DNA of 64,000 bases from Magnetococcales bacterium (GTDB taxonomy: Bacteria > Pseudomonadota > Magnetococcia > Magnetococcales > UBA8363). Where the stretch lies: contig JADGCQ010000008.1 of NCBI GenBank assembly GCA_015228925.1, forward strand, positions 1 through 64,000, given 5' to 3'. The notes beneath the pieces were generated by a model. That model did no database searches. It worked only from the letters and a program-made list of their open reading frames with translations, and had not been told where the DNA came from. Position 1 is the stretch's first letter. The number at the start of each line of letters is the position of its first letter. Both the position numbers and the translations under genes were made by a program. This document shows, piece by piece, positions 27,334 through 37,500 of the stretch.

Positions 27334-27879
27334 TCAAGAATGATGGCCGTGTCCACTACGGATCAGCTCGTCTTTAATATCGTTAAGCTCCAAAAAATCG
27401 TCAGCCTGCCGCCGCAGTTCATCGGCGATCATGGGTGGCTGCGTCAACAAAGAACTGATGACCGTCACATGTTTGCCTTGGTCCTGTACCGCCTCCACAA
27501 CACTACGGAAATCGCCGTCTCCCGAAAATAGGACGGCATGGTCATAATAGGGGGCCATCCGCAACATCCCCACCGCGATCTCAATATCCATATTACCCTT
27601 GGTCCGCTTGTGCCCCGTCACCGGATCCACATATTCCTTGATGGGCTTGGTGATCACGGCAAAGCCATTGTACGCCAGCCAATCCACCAACGGACGAATC
27701 GGAGAATAATCCTGATCATCCCCCAAGGCCGTATAATAATAGGCACGAACCAAACGGCACCGCTTTTGAAAATAAATTAACAATTTTTTATAGTCAAAAT
27801 CAAACCCCAGCGAGCGAATCGCCGCATAAAGATTCGATCCATCGATAAAAATAGTTGCCCGTTCATCGGCGTGAAACAT
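27334..27879 (-). CDS. NYN domain protein (LabA/DUF88 family)
   Basis: The 181-residue protein is a single NYN (PIN-like) domain. Acidic residues likely to bind metal are in FIDGSNLY, KGNMDIEIAVGML and LFSGDGDF. These proteins are candidate RNA-cutting nucleases; targets are mostly unknown. It follows exbD by 6 bases, so it may be co-transcribed with exbB-exbD. The functional link between them is not obvious. Confidence 0.9.
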   Translation of the reverse strand: MFHADERATIFIDGSNLYAAIRSLGFDFDYKKLLIYFQKRCRLVRAYYYTALGDDQDYSPIRPLVDWLAYNGFAVITKPIKEYVDPVTGHKRTKGNMDIEIAVGMLRMAPYYDHAVLFSGDGDFRSVVEAVQDQGKHVTVISSLLTQPPMIADELRRQADDFLELNDIKDELIRSGHGHHS

Positions 27880-27885
27880 GTTTTT

Positions 27886-28347
27886 CTACCTTTCAGCATT
27901 CCGGGAATCCCCAGTGACACCAGAGCCACGGGAATTTTCATCCGGTATCGGACGTGTTGTAATGGCCAAACGCTTGGCCCCCATCAATCGGGCTTCATCC
28001 AGGGCAAACACCACCGCGCCATGGGAGGTTTCCTGATCGGCCTCCACCGCAATCAACCGCTCGCTTTGACCTCCCGCAATCCGAAGCAACCGTTGCCTGA
28101 ATGCGTTTTTTTCTACCGACTCACCGTCAATGGCATAGCTTCCCTTCTTATCCACCGTGATCGTGATACGCTCCAACTCCCCTTCAGCCATTGTGCCCGT
28201 CCTCGCCATGGGGGCACTGATATCCATCAACTGCTGTGCGCTGAAACTGGTGGTCACCATGAAAAAAATCAACAATAAAAAAACAACATCAACGAGCGGT
28301 GTGATATCCAACGACAATGACCGATCCACTCTGCGTCTGAATCCCAT
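27886..28347 (-). CDS. exbD: Biopolymer transport protein ExbD/TolR
   Basis: The 153-residue protein has a short cytoplasmic start, one membrane helix (about 17-35) with the conserved Asp of the proton path in LDITPLVDVVFLL, and a periplasmic domain. With the upstream ExbB-like protein it should use the proton-motive force to drive a TonB- or Tol-type process. No TonB gene is seen nearby, so the driven system is unknown. Confidence 0.92.
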   Translation of the reverse strand: MGFRRRVDRSLSLDITPLVDVVFLLLIFFMVTTSFSAQQLMDISAPMARTGTMAEGELERITITVDKKGSYAIDGESVEKNAFRQRLLRIAGGQSERLIAVEADQETSHGAVVFALDEARLMGAKRLAITTRPIPDENSRGSGVTGDSRNAER

Positions 28348-28361
28348 CGCACCACCATACT

Positions 28362-28967
28362 TTAGTTTTCCGACTTGATATGTTCAACGACCGTCATCGT
28401 AAACTGCTCCAATTCGGCGACATGACGATCGATCACCCGATGGAAATACCGATGAAACGCCAAGGATGGAATCGCAACCGTCAAACCACCCACCGTCGTG
28501 TACAAGGCCTCGCCAATGCCACCCGCCAACGCACCCGGATCACCCACACCCCGAACCGAAATGACCGAAAACACATCGATCATCCCTGTGACCGTCCCCA
28601 ACAACCCCAACAAAGGGGCCACAGCGGCGATGGTCCCCAACAAAGTGAGATAGCGTTCCAGATGGATCACTTCAATGCGACCACACTCTCCCACCGCTTC
28701 CTTAATGACGCTGCGACGCTCGCCTGCCAACCGCAACCCGCATAACACAATCCTGCCATAGGTACAACCACAGCGAACACAGGCATCCATGGCTTTGTTA
28801 ATCTCGCCACGACCGACCCAGGAGGCGATCTCCTTGACCGCTTTTTCCGGTATGACCTGCTCTTTGCGCAAGGCCCACAGCCGCTCGATCACAATGGCCA
28901 AGGCGACCACGGAACAGATACCAATCGGTATCATGACCACGCCACCCTTGACAATGATTTCAAGCAT
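28362..28967 (-). CDS. exbB: MotA/TolQ/ExbB proton channel protein
   Basis: The protein has three membrane helices and the family's GLLGTVTGMIDVF and GIGEALYTTVGGLTVAIP motifs. I place the start at 28967 (MLEIIVKGGVVMIP, 201 residues), which is the usual N-terminus. The frame is open another 46 codons upstream, including a short TQAQ-type direct repeat (near 29010-29035) and no better ribosome site, so a longer protein cannot be excluded. It lies 14 bases before exbD. Confidence 0.88.
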   Translation of the reverse strand: MLEIIVKGGVVMIPIGICSVVALAIVIERLWALRKEQVIPEKAVKEIASWVGRGEINKAMDACVRCGCTYGRIVLCGLRLAGERRSVIKEAVGECGRIEVIHLERYLTLLGTIAAVAPLLGLLGTVTGMIDVFSVISVRGVGDPGALAGGIGEALYTTVGGLTVAIPSLAFHRYFHRVIDRHVAELEQFTMTVVEHIKSEN

Positions 28968-29183
28968 GACCCGCCCGAACACTCCCGTCAACGTTGCTCC
29001 ATCCTGCATCTGGGCCTGCGTCTGGGCCTGCGTCCAGGCGCAACAACGCACCGCAAACCAGCGCGTTTTCCACACCTCTTCCGACGCATGAAGAAGGCAT
29101 CCCACACCTGTGTGCTAGAACTGAATGCTTACGTGTTTTGATTTTTCTATTGGATGCGTGCATAGCGGAATGAAATGAATGAT

Positions 29184-29258
<75 letters not shown>

Positions 29259-29326
29259 TGAAATAATAAAGTAAAATAACCGTGTTCTCTTTTTACAAAG
29301 CTTTTAATAAAACAGACTTCCATTAA

Positions 29327-29403
29327 TGGAGGCCGGGGTGGGATTCGAACCCACGAATAAAGGTTTTGCAGACCTCAGCGTTTGACCGCTTCGCCACCCG
29401 GCC
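29327..29403 (-). tRNA. tRNA-Cys (GCA)
   Basis: The 77-base minus-strand gene includes CCA. The acceptor stem GGCCGGG pairs with CCCGGCC, and the anticodon loop CTGCAAA gives GCA. It lies 9 bases after the first tRNA-Gly in transcription order, likely one precursor. Confidence 0.95.
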
Positions 29404-29412
29404 TTAAAAAAT

Positions 29413-29487
<75 letters not shown>

Positions 29488-29613
29488 ATACCGACCACAG
29501 TGCCACTTCAGGCTAAGGCAAGATCACGGAAACCTTCTTCAATCCGTCGCACCCTGGTGGCGTATAATCTATTCAATGAAGCACCCCACGTCAAGTAGAT
29601 TTATTTTGTTGTT

Positions 29614-30162
29614 TTAATTGTTTTTTTGAATCATGGGCCAAGCATCCCTGAAATACCGGAAACCGGAAACTAGGGAGAAAATAGTTGAAATATAAAGAAA
29701 AAACAATCCAATTTGTTGGAGCGGAACGTCCATCAACCCATCCTGCACCAACAGCATCAGGATGGCCGCCATCTGAAATCCTGTCTTCCATTTGGCCTCC
29801 GAGGAGACCAAAATATGGCGTCCCAATCCTGCCATCCGTTCCCGCAACGCCATGACCAGCACTTCTCTGGCCAGAGTGACCATCACCAGCAACAACGGTG
29901 CCCGTTGCATCCCCACCAACAGCACCAAGGCTGAAATCACCAGCAGTTTATCGGCAATGGGGTCAAAAAATCGCCCAAAATTGGTTGCCATGCCGTGTTG
30001 TCTGGCAAAATAGCCATCAAACCAGTCTGTCAACGCCGCCATTCCAAACAGTGCCGTGGATATTATCAGACCCCAACGCCCAGGAACATAGGCAAACCCT
30101 ACGAAAAAAGGTATCAAGGCGATCCGCAGTGCCGTCAAGGAGTTGGGAAGATTCCAAACCAT
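29614..30162 (-). CDS. pgsA: CDP-diacylglycerol-glycerol-3-phosphate 3-phosphatidyltransferase
   Basis: The 182-residue integral membrane enzyme makes phosphatidylglycerophosphate, the first committed step to phosphatidylglycerol. The CDP-alcohol phosphotransferase motif is complete: D-WF-DG-YF-AR, then G-RFF-D-PIA-D. About five or six membrane helices are visible. It starts 15 bases after uvrC and is followed by the tRNA run. Confidence 0.95.
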   Translation of the reverse strand: MVWNLPNSLTALRIALIPFFVGFAYVPGRWGLIISTALFGMAALTDWFDGYFARQHGMATNFGRFFDPIADKLLVISALVLLVGMQRAPLLLVMVTLAREVLVMALRERMAGLGRHILVSSEAKWKTGFQMAAILMLLVQDGLMDVPLQQIGLFFLYISTIFSLVSGFRYFRDAWPMIQKNN

Positions 30163-30177
30163 GGATAATCCAAAAAC

Positions 30178-32052
30178 TCATTTTTTCAAATGCTGTTCAA
30201 TACGCCTTGCCAATTCAGCGGAAATGCCCGGAACCGACATCAAGGATTCGGTATCCGCCTCCTGCATGGCACTCACCGAACCGAACTGACGCAACAAGGC
30301 CCGTTTTTTTTTCGACCCGATACCGGGTATTTCGTCCAACACGCTGCGGCGTTGTTCCTTTTGCCGGCGCACCCGGTGAAAACCGACGGCAAAACGGTGC
30401 GCCTCATCCCGAATCTTTTGCAATAGCAGCAGAACCGGAGATCCGTGGGGCAGTATAATCGGGGACTCCCTGCCCTGCAAGAAAAGTCTTTCCCTGCCCG
30501 CATTTCTCTGAGGGCCTTTGGCGATGGCGCAAAATGTGATGCCATCGATCTGCAACTCTGCCGCCACCGCCAACACCGCATGAAGTTGTCCCACGCCACC
30601 ATCCAATAAAATCAGGTCGGGCCAAGGTTGGGTAACACCCTCTTCCCCCTCACCCTCCTTGAGGGACAGCAATCTGCGTTCTAAAACGTCCGCCATCCTT
30701 GCGGTATCATCGGCCAGGGAATCATCATCCAACGCATAACGTCGATACGCCTCCTTCTGAAATCCCTGAGCCGTAAACACCACCTGGGAACCCGTAGCGT
30801 GGGTATCCTGGAAGTGGGATATGTCATACGCCTCAATCCGCTCCGGGATCTGCGGCATTTCCAAGATCCGTCCCAGCTCCACCCTGTCTCGACTCTGGAG
30901 GCTGTGGTAACCAATACGCCGCAACAACAGTTCTTCTGCGTTCTTTTCCGCCATCTCCAGCAGTTGCCGCTTTTCCCCCCGCACAGGCCGCAAAAAATGG
31001 ACCGCCGATCCACGCAATCGTGTCAAAACCTGCGCCAACCACCCCTCTTCCACCATATCCACGTTGATCAACACTTCGGGGGGTGGCCAAGTGCTTTCCA
31101 TTTTTCCCAACCCCTGATCAAAACGGTTATCCGGGTTGGCATAATATTGTGCCAAAAAGGTACTCATGACCTCTTCCAGTGCCACCTCACCCGCATTTTC
31201 TGGAAAAAAACTGCGACTGCCCAACAACAGACCACGACGAACAAATAAAAACAAGGCGATTACCACACCATCCTGTTTTAAAACAACCGCCACATCAAGG
31301 TCCAACTCCTTGGAAAGGTTGAGTCGTCTGCGATCCTGCACCTGTTTCAAACAATGCAGACGATCCCGCAGACGGGCCGCCTCCTCAAAATCCAACGCCT
31401 CCGATGCCATCCACATCGCCTTCTTCATATCGCGTTCGATGGCCTTGTCCCGCCCTTCCAGAAACAATACCAAGTGACCAACGCGGGCTGCATACGCTTC
31501 CCCACCTTCGCGCCCACAGCATGGCGCGGTACACCGTTTGATTTGATACTGCAAACAAGGGCGGCTTCGATTCGCAAATTGCAGGTCACTGCACTGCCGA
31601 ATCGGAAAAACCTTCTGTAACCATTTGAGCGTATCACGAACCGCATGTACCGAAGGGTAAGGGCCAAAAAAACGTCCCCCCTCCCGGCGTTGGCCCCGAT
31701 ACAATGACAACCGTGGAAAGGGATGCTGATGGTTCAAATGCAGATAGGGGTGTGATTTATCATCTTTCAACAACACATTGTAGGGTGGTTTGTACCGCTT
31801 GATCAGATTGGCTTCCAGGATCAACGCCTCATTTTCGGTCTCGGTGAGGGTCATCTCCAGTTTTTTGGCCTGTCGCAACATCGCCTCGGTGCGCGGACCG
31901 TGACTGCCCGTAAAATAAGAGCTTGTCCGTTTTCTTAGACTTTTCGCCTTGCCAACATAAACAACCCGTCCCCCCTCATCCAAAAACCGATAGACCCCAG
32001 GCCCATCGGGTAAAGACTCTGCCATTTTTTTCAGGTCGTCTTCCAACGCCAT
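30178..32052 (-). CDS. uvrC: Excinuclease ABC subunit C
   Basis: The 624-residue nuclease makes both cuts in nucleotide excision repair. It has an N-terminal GIY-YIG domain (GVYRFLD...VVYVGKA), a UVR motif (DFEEAARLRDRL), a UvrC RNase H-like domain (LLDGGVGQL) and C-terminal helix-hairpin-helix repeats (EIPGIGSKKKRALL). ATG at 32052, two bases after the lgt stop, is chosen; 23 more codons are open upstream within lgt. It is followed by pgsA, a widely kept pair. Confidence 0.95.
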   Translation of the reverse strand: MALEDDLKKMAESLPDGPGVYRFLDEGGRVVYVGKAKSLRKRTSSYFTGSHGPRTEAMLRQAKKLEMTLTETENEALILEANLIKRYKPPYNVLLKDDKSHPYLHLNHQHPFPRLSLYRGQRREGGRFFGPYPSVHAVRDTLKWLQKVFPIRQCSDLQFANRSRPCLQYQIKRCTAPCCGREGGEAYAARVGHLVLFLEGRDKAIERDMKKAMWMASEALDFEEAARLRDRLHCLKQVQDRRRLNLSKELDLDVAVVLKQDGVVIALFLFVRRGLLLGSRSFFPENAGEVALEEVMSTFLAQYYANPDNRFDQGLGKMESTWPPPEVLINVDMVEEGWLAQVLTRLRGSAVHFLRPVRGEKRQLLEMAEKNAEELLLRRIGYHSLQSRDRVELGRILEMPQIPERIEAYDISHFQDTHATGSQVVFTAQGFQKEAYRRYALDDDSLADDTARMADVLERRLLSLKEGEGEEGVTQPWPDLILLDGGVGQLHAVLAVAAELQIDGITFCAIAKGPQRNAGRERLFLQGRESPIILPHGSPVLLLLQKIRDEAHRFAVGFHRVRRQKEQRRSVLDEIPGIGSKKKRALLRQFGSVSAMQEADTESLMSVPGISAELARRIEQHLKK

Positions 32053-32054
32053 GG

Positions 32055-32831
32055 TCAAACCCGACGAACCGCCCAATAAATCAGGATAACACCGGACAAA
32101 ATCATGGGGAGACACAACCATTGTCCCATGCTCAACCCCAGAGAAAGCAATCCCAGATGGGCATCCGGTTCCCGAAAAAATTCAACAATAAAGCGACAGC
32201 ACCCATAGCCAACCAAAAATGTGCCGAACAACACCCCCCATTTTTGTTTTTTCCTCCCCATCCACCACAACACCGCAAACAACAACACCCCTTCCAGGAG
32301 GGCCTCATAAATTTGGCTGGGATGCCTGGGGTAGGGACCGCCATGGGGAAACACCATGGCCCAGGGGACATCCGTTGTCCTCCCCCACAACTCCCCATTG
32401 ATAAAATTACCAATCCGACCCAAAAACAGTCCCACCGGAACCACCGGAGAGACCAAATCTCCCAACGCCAAACAATGAATATTTTTTCTTTTGGCAAAAA
32501 TACAGATGGCAATCGCCACGCCGATCAACCCCCCATGAAAGGCCATCCCCCCTTCCCAAATCCTAAAAACAGCCCATGGATTGGCCAGATAATAGGTGGA
32601 TTGATAAAAGATGATGTATCCCAACCGTCCTCCCAAAATCACCCCCCCAAGAATCCAGACCAAAAAATCGCCCAATTCCTCTTTGGAAAGGGCCAAACCC
32701 ATACGCCGGGCCTGAATTTTCAACAATGGCCAGCCCAATAAAAAAGCGAGGCTATACATCACGCCGTACCAACGGACCGCAATCGGTCCCACGGCAAAAA
32801 GGATGGGATTGATGTCAGGATGTAAGATCAT
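32055..32831 (-). CDS. lgt: Prolipoprotein diacylglyceryl transferase
   Basis: The 258-residue membrane enzyme transfers diacylglycerol from phosphatidylglycerol to the Cys of prolipoproteins. It has seven membrane helices, the conserved FHGGL motif with its essential His-Gly-Gly, the LGRIGNFINGELWG signature and HPSQIYEA. The start overlaps the pheA 3' end by 17 bases. Its substrate comes from the PgsA pathway encoded downstream. Confidence 0.96.
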   Translation of the reverse strand: MILHPDINPILFAVGPIAVRWYGVMYSLAFLLGWPLLKIQARRMGLALSKEELGDFLVWILGGVILGGRLGYIIFYQSTYYLANPWAVFRIWEGGMAFHGGLIGVAIAICIFAKRKNIHCLALGDLVSPVVPVGLFLGRIGNFINGELWGRTTDVPWAMVFPHGGPYPRHPSQIYEALLEGVLLFAVLWWMGRKKQKWGVLFGTFLVGYGCCRFIVEFFREPDAHLGLLSLGLSMGQWLCLPMILSGVILIYWAVRRV

Positions 32832-33678
32832 CGACCGGGTTTTCCAGGGAGTTCATGATTTCGGTATAACATCCAAGTATCTTAAAATCGCTTGTAAAAA
32901 ATGCCAATTCTTCCAATGCCAGCCGACAGTGGGGGTCATCCGGTTTTCCTTGAAAATCCAGATGAAAATGATAACTCCAATGTTTCCCAGGGATGGGACG
33001 TGACTCCAGGCGTGTCAGGTTGACATTATTGGTGGCAAACCCCCCCAAACATTTGTATAAAGCAGCCGGGATATTTCGGACCTCAAAAAACAAGCTGGTC
33101 TTATGCGGGGCACGGGCATCTGAAGCCAGTTCTTTTTGTGAAATCACCAAAAAGCGGGTGGTATTGAGGGCATTGCCCTGGATGGCCCGCATCAAAATTT
33201 TCAACCCATACAGTTCAGCGCACAATTCCGAAGCGATGGCCGCTTCATGAATTTCCTGACGCGCCACCAAATCACTGGCCGCCCCCGCCGTATCATACGC
33301 CGAGACCCGGTTCCACCCCCGCTCCCGAATAAATACCCGACATTGCGCCAATGCCTGGGGATGGGAAAAGACGGTATGAATATCCTCGATGCGGGATTCC
33401 TGCAAACCCAGCAGACAATGGTTTACCCGGAGGTAGTATTCCCCCACAATATGGAGATGGTGCGCGGCCAACAAGTCATAACTATCACTGATGCCACCCG
33501 CCATGCTGTTTTCCACCGGGACAACACCCAGGTGCGCCTGCCCATCCACCACCATGGAGAACACATCTTCAAATGTTTTACACGCGACATACTGTTCCCC
33601 AGGAAAACATTCCCGACATGCCTGTTCGCTATAGGCCCCTTTCATCCCCTGAAAGGCGATTCGACGCATACCGTTCAC
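32815..33678 (-). CDS. pheA: Prephenate dehydratase
   Basis: The 287-residue enzyme makes phenylpyruvate from prephenate for phenylalanine. It is the stand-alone type without chorismate mutase: a PDT domain (VPVENSMAGG, and the catalytic TRF in NTTRFLVI) then an ACT domain with the ESRP regulatory motif. Start is GTG at 33678, with GGAG 8 bases upstream, rather than the ATG three codons later. It is the first gene of the pheA-lgt-uvrC-pgsA run. Confidence 0.95.
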   Translation of the reverse strand: MNGMRRIAFQGMKGAYSEQACRECFPGEQYVACKTFEDVFSMVVDGQAHLGVVPVENSMAGGISDSYDLLAAHHLHIVGEYYLRVNHCLLGLQESRIEDIHTVFSHPQALAQCRVFIRERGWNRVSAYDTAGAASDLVARQEIHEAAIASELCAELYGLKILMRAIQGNALNTTRFLVISQKELASDARAPHKTSLFFEVRNIPAALYKCLGGFATNNVNLTRLESRPIPGKHWSYHFHLDFQGKPDDPHCRLALEELAFFTSDFKILGCYTEIMNSLENPVDDLTS

Positions 33679-33766
33679 CGATTGGCTCCAATTCTATAAG
33701 ATAGACAACACACCCAGCGCATACAATACCCCGTTCACCCTCTCCAACCCAAGGAATCACCGTATT

Positions 33767-34555
33767 TTGCCACCCATCATTCCTGAAACCCACCTGACCA
33801 TTTGGCCCATCGATCCCCTATCCAAGGAAAAAGCGACCCGTTGGTCCCTGAAACTTGGTCTACCGCTGGTCGATCATCCCCCCATTTCCTCCATGGACAC
33901 ACCCATTCTGGCCGTTGATCAAGGACGGCTGGAATTTCGCCTGGGGACGACCCATCAAAAAGGGATTTTCGCCGAGTTCTCGGCCCACAAGACGCGCATC
34001 ATCCAACGTCAGGAGGGGAAAAATGGTCTCTTGGCACGCGCCGTCGGTTTGCGTAAACTATCCTCACCCCGCATCTTAGACGCCACCGCCGGATTGGGTC
34101 ATGATAGTTTTCTCCTGGCGATTTATGGCTGCCAAGTTCAATCTTTCGAGCGTTCCCCATGGATTGCCGCACTCCTGGAGGATGCCATGGAACGGGGATA
34201 TTCCGATCCCGAAACCCGGGAGATCCTGGAACAAAGGATGACACTACACAGTGCCGATGCGGTCAATTTTTTGCAACAACCCACCACCACTTCCAAAGTC
34301 GATGTCGTCTATCTTGATCCCATGTTTACCAAAAACAAACGTTCGGCCTTATCCAGGAAAGAGATGCAACTGTTGCGCCTTCTTGTGGGCCAGGATGAGG
34401 ATGCCCCCCGATTGCTCCATGCGGCACGCGCCTACAAACCGCGCCGGGTTGTTGTCAAACGCCCCGTGAAGGCCCCTGTCATCGAAGGTAATGCACCGCA
34501 TTTTTCCATTACAGGAACGACCATTCGTTATGATGTTTACCTCCCGGAGGTTTGA
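33767..34555 (+). CDS. rsmJ: 16S rRNA (guanine1516-N2)-methyltransferase
   Basis: The 262-residue SAM-dependent enzyme has the RsmJ hallmarks: DATAGLGHDSFLLA (SAM binding), FERSP, and VVYLDPMFTKNK (catalytic). The closing FSITGTTIRYDVY block is also conserved. It modifies G1516 near the 3' end of 16S rRNA. The start is a TTG at 33767 with AAGGA 11 bases upstream; no ATG lies near the conserved start, so this is uncertain. hrpA starts directly after its stop. Confidence 0.88.
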   Translation: MPPIIPETHLTIWPIDPLSKEKATRWSLKLGLPLVDHPPISSMDTPILAVDQGRLEFRLGTTHQKGIFAEFSAHKTRIIQRQEGKNGLLARAVGLRKLSSPRILDATAGLGHDSFLLAIYGCQVQSFERSPWIAALLEDAMERGYSDPETREILEQRMTLHSADAVNFLQQPTTTSKVDVVYLDPMFTKNKRSALSRKEMQLLRLLVGQDEDAPRLLHAARAYKPRRVVVKRPVKAPVIEGNAPHFSITGTTIRYDVYLPEV

Positions 34556-37500
34556 GTGAGCGATTTGCAACAATGGAGAGCCAGGATGGCGCAACTGGCC
34601 CAAATCACGGCAACGACCATGGCCATCGACCGCCATCGTCTGCAACGACGCCGTTTTCAGCTTTCCAGGAGACCGCCGACCGAACCCTTGCCATTCCCCG
34701 CTTTGGAAAAACTGGAAAAACAGGTTCAGGCCGCCGTTGAACGCCATCAACGCCGCAACCTTGTCCGGCCAACCCCTTCCTATACCATGGCCTTGCCCAT
34801 CAGTGAACATCGGCAGGAAATTTCCCGCCTGATCAGCACGCATCAGGTGGTGGTCATTTGCAGTGAAACCGGTTCGGGCAAAACCACCCAACTCCCCAAA
34901 CTGTGTTTGGACTTGCAGCGCGGGTCGGCGGGATTTATCGGCATGACCCAACCCCGGCGCATCGCCGCCCGCTCCCTGACCCATTTTCTCGCCAAAGACC
35001 TGGGCTGCGCACCGGCAGGAGAATGGGTGGGATATAAAATGCGCTTTGACGATACCGTCCGGGAATCCTCTTTTGTCAAGATCATGACCGATGGTCTTTT
35101 GTTGGCCGAACTGACAGGCGATCCCCTGTTACTGCATTATGATACGATTATTATCGATGAAGCACACGAACGCAGCCTGAACATCGATTTTCTCCTGGGC
35201 TATCTTAAAACAATCCTGTCCAAGCGTCCTGATCTTAAAATCATCATCAGTTCCGCAACCTTGGATCATGAAAAATTTTCCCGCCATTTTGGCCAAGCTC
35301 CCGTCATGGTGGTCCCTGGGCGGACCTACCCCGTGGAGGTGCATTATCGACCGCTGCAACCTGATCCCGAACAAGAAACCGAGGGTGATCTGGCGGGGGC
35401 GATTTTTTCCAGCATCCGCCATCTGCACCGGACAGAAGCCCCAGGAGATATTCTGGTTTTCCTCCCCGGAGAATCGGATATCCGGGAGATGTCGCTCCTG
35501 TTACGAAAACAATGGCAATCCGATTATGAAATTCTCCCCCTCCATGCCCGCCTCGCTTCCCGCGATCAAGACCGGATTTTCACCCCTGGGGCCAAACCCC
35601 GCATCATTCTGGCGACCAATGTGGCGGAAACCTCCATTACCGTTCCCGGCATCCGCCACATTATCGATCCCGGTTTGGCAAAAATAAAACGACACCATTG
35701 GCGGGGGAGCATCCAACGATTATCTCTGGAAAAAATATCCCGCGCTTCCGCCGATCAACGCAAAGGGCGTTCGGGGCGTGTTGGTCCTGGAACATGTATC
35801 CGCTTGTATACCCAGGAAGATTATGAGGCACGCCCCCCCTACACCGATCCTGAAATATTACGAACTTCGCTGGCCGCGACCATCCTGGTCATGCAAGCGC
35901 AGGGGCTTGGTCATATTGAACAGTTTCCCTTTATGGATCCCCCTTCCCCCTCAGCGGTGCAGGAAGGATGGCGACTCCTGGCGGAATTGGAGGCGGTCGA
36001 TCCCCAAGGAAATTTAACGGAAGTTGGGAAAAAACTGGCTCGCCTCCCTGTTGATCCCAGGATTGGCCGGATGATTCTTGCGGCCCCACAGCACCAATGT
36101 TTGGATGAAATTCTCATCATTGCCGCCGCCCTGAGCATTCCCGATCCCAGGGAATGGCCGCTCAATCGGTTGGAACTGGCGGAGGAGTCCCACCTCCGTT
36201 TCGCCGACAAGAACTCAGACTTTATTATGTTTCTAAATATTTGGTCCCATTTAGAAAATCTAAGGAAAACCGCCCCATCGAAAACCAGTTTGAACAACAC
36301 CTTAAAGGGGGAATTTATTGTTTCCGGGAGAGTACGAGAATGGTGGGAAATCTATGCGCAACTGAAGAAAATCACCAAGGAGATGGGATATTCCTCGCAA
36401 CCTGCCCAGGAAATCCGCTATGCAGCCATCCATAAAGCGATTCTTGCCGGTCATTTCAGCATGGTTGGGCTGAAGAAACAAAAGAATGAATTTTCCGGTT
36501 GTCGCGATACCCTTTTCCACATCCATCCAGGTTCTGCATTATTCAAAAAATCACCCTCGTGGATTGTCACTGCGGAAATGGTGGAAACCTCACGATTATA
36601 TGCCAGAACTTGTGCCCGGGTTGAACCGGAATGGATTGAAGAGGCGGCAGGAGCGGCCTGTAAAAAAGAGTATTATGAAGCCTATTGGGACAATAAATTG
36701 GGCAAAGTCATGGCGTTCCAAAAAGTTTCCTACGGTGGACTCCCTTTGATCGTCCATCGAAAGGTTCATTTTGGCCCCATTGATCCCATCGAATCGCGCC
36801 GCATTTTTATCCAAGAGGCACTGGTGGGTCACCGTCTACGGACGGAGGCCTCTTTTCTTGCCCATAATCGTGAACTGATCCGAGAAATCCGGGATCAAGA
36901 ACACAAGGCGCGGCGACGGGATTTGCTGATTGGAGAAGCGGAGCTTTTTGCCCTCTATGATCGGCTTGTTCCGCAAACCACGTATTGCGCCAGTCATTTT
37001 TTTAGTTGGTATCTGCATGGCGTCAAGGAAAATCCCCATCTGCTCCATTTTGCCCCCCATGAACTGTTACGCCACCATGAACAAGCAACCTTACAGGAAC
37101 AATTTCCCGGTCATTTATCCATGGCGGGTCAAACATTTTCTTTGGAATATCATTTTAATCCGGGTGCTGGCGAAGATGGGATTAGTGTATTGATTCCCTT
37201 AGCCGCTATCCACCAATGCCATCCACACCCTTTTGAATGGTTGGTTCCGGGCATGTTATTGGAAAAGGTGACCGCTGTATTGAAAGCGTTACCGAAAGCT
37301 TGGCGTAAACAACTGGTGCCGGTACCGGAAACCGCCGCCATGTGTCGGGATCATCTTACCCCCTATGCGTCACAATCGTTGACGCTGGCCCTTGCCAAGG
37401 TCTTGCAGCAGCACCGAGGTGTCGTCATCCCTGCCGAAGCGTGGCGCGATCTGGTCATTGCGGACCATTTGCGTATGAATTTTAAGGTGATTGCCGATGG

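Noticed and set aside
28968-29105. Longer N-terminus for ExbB
   Set aside because: Not like the family; TQAQ repeat and no ribosome site. Kept only as an alternative.
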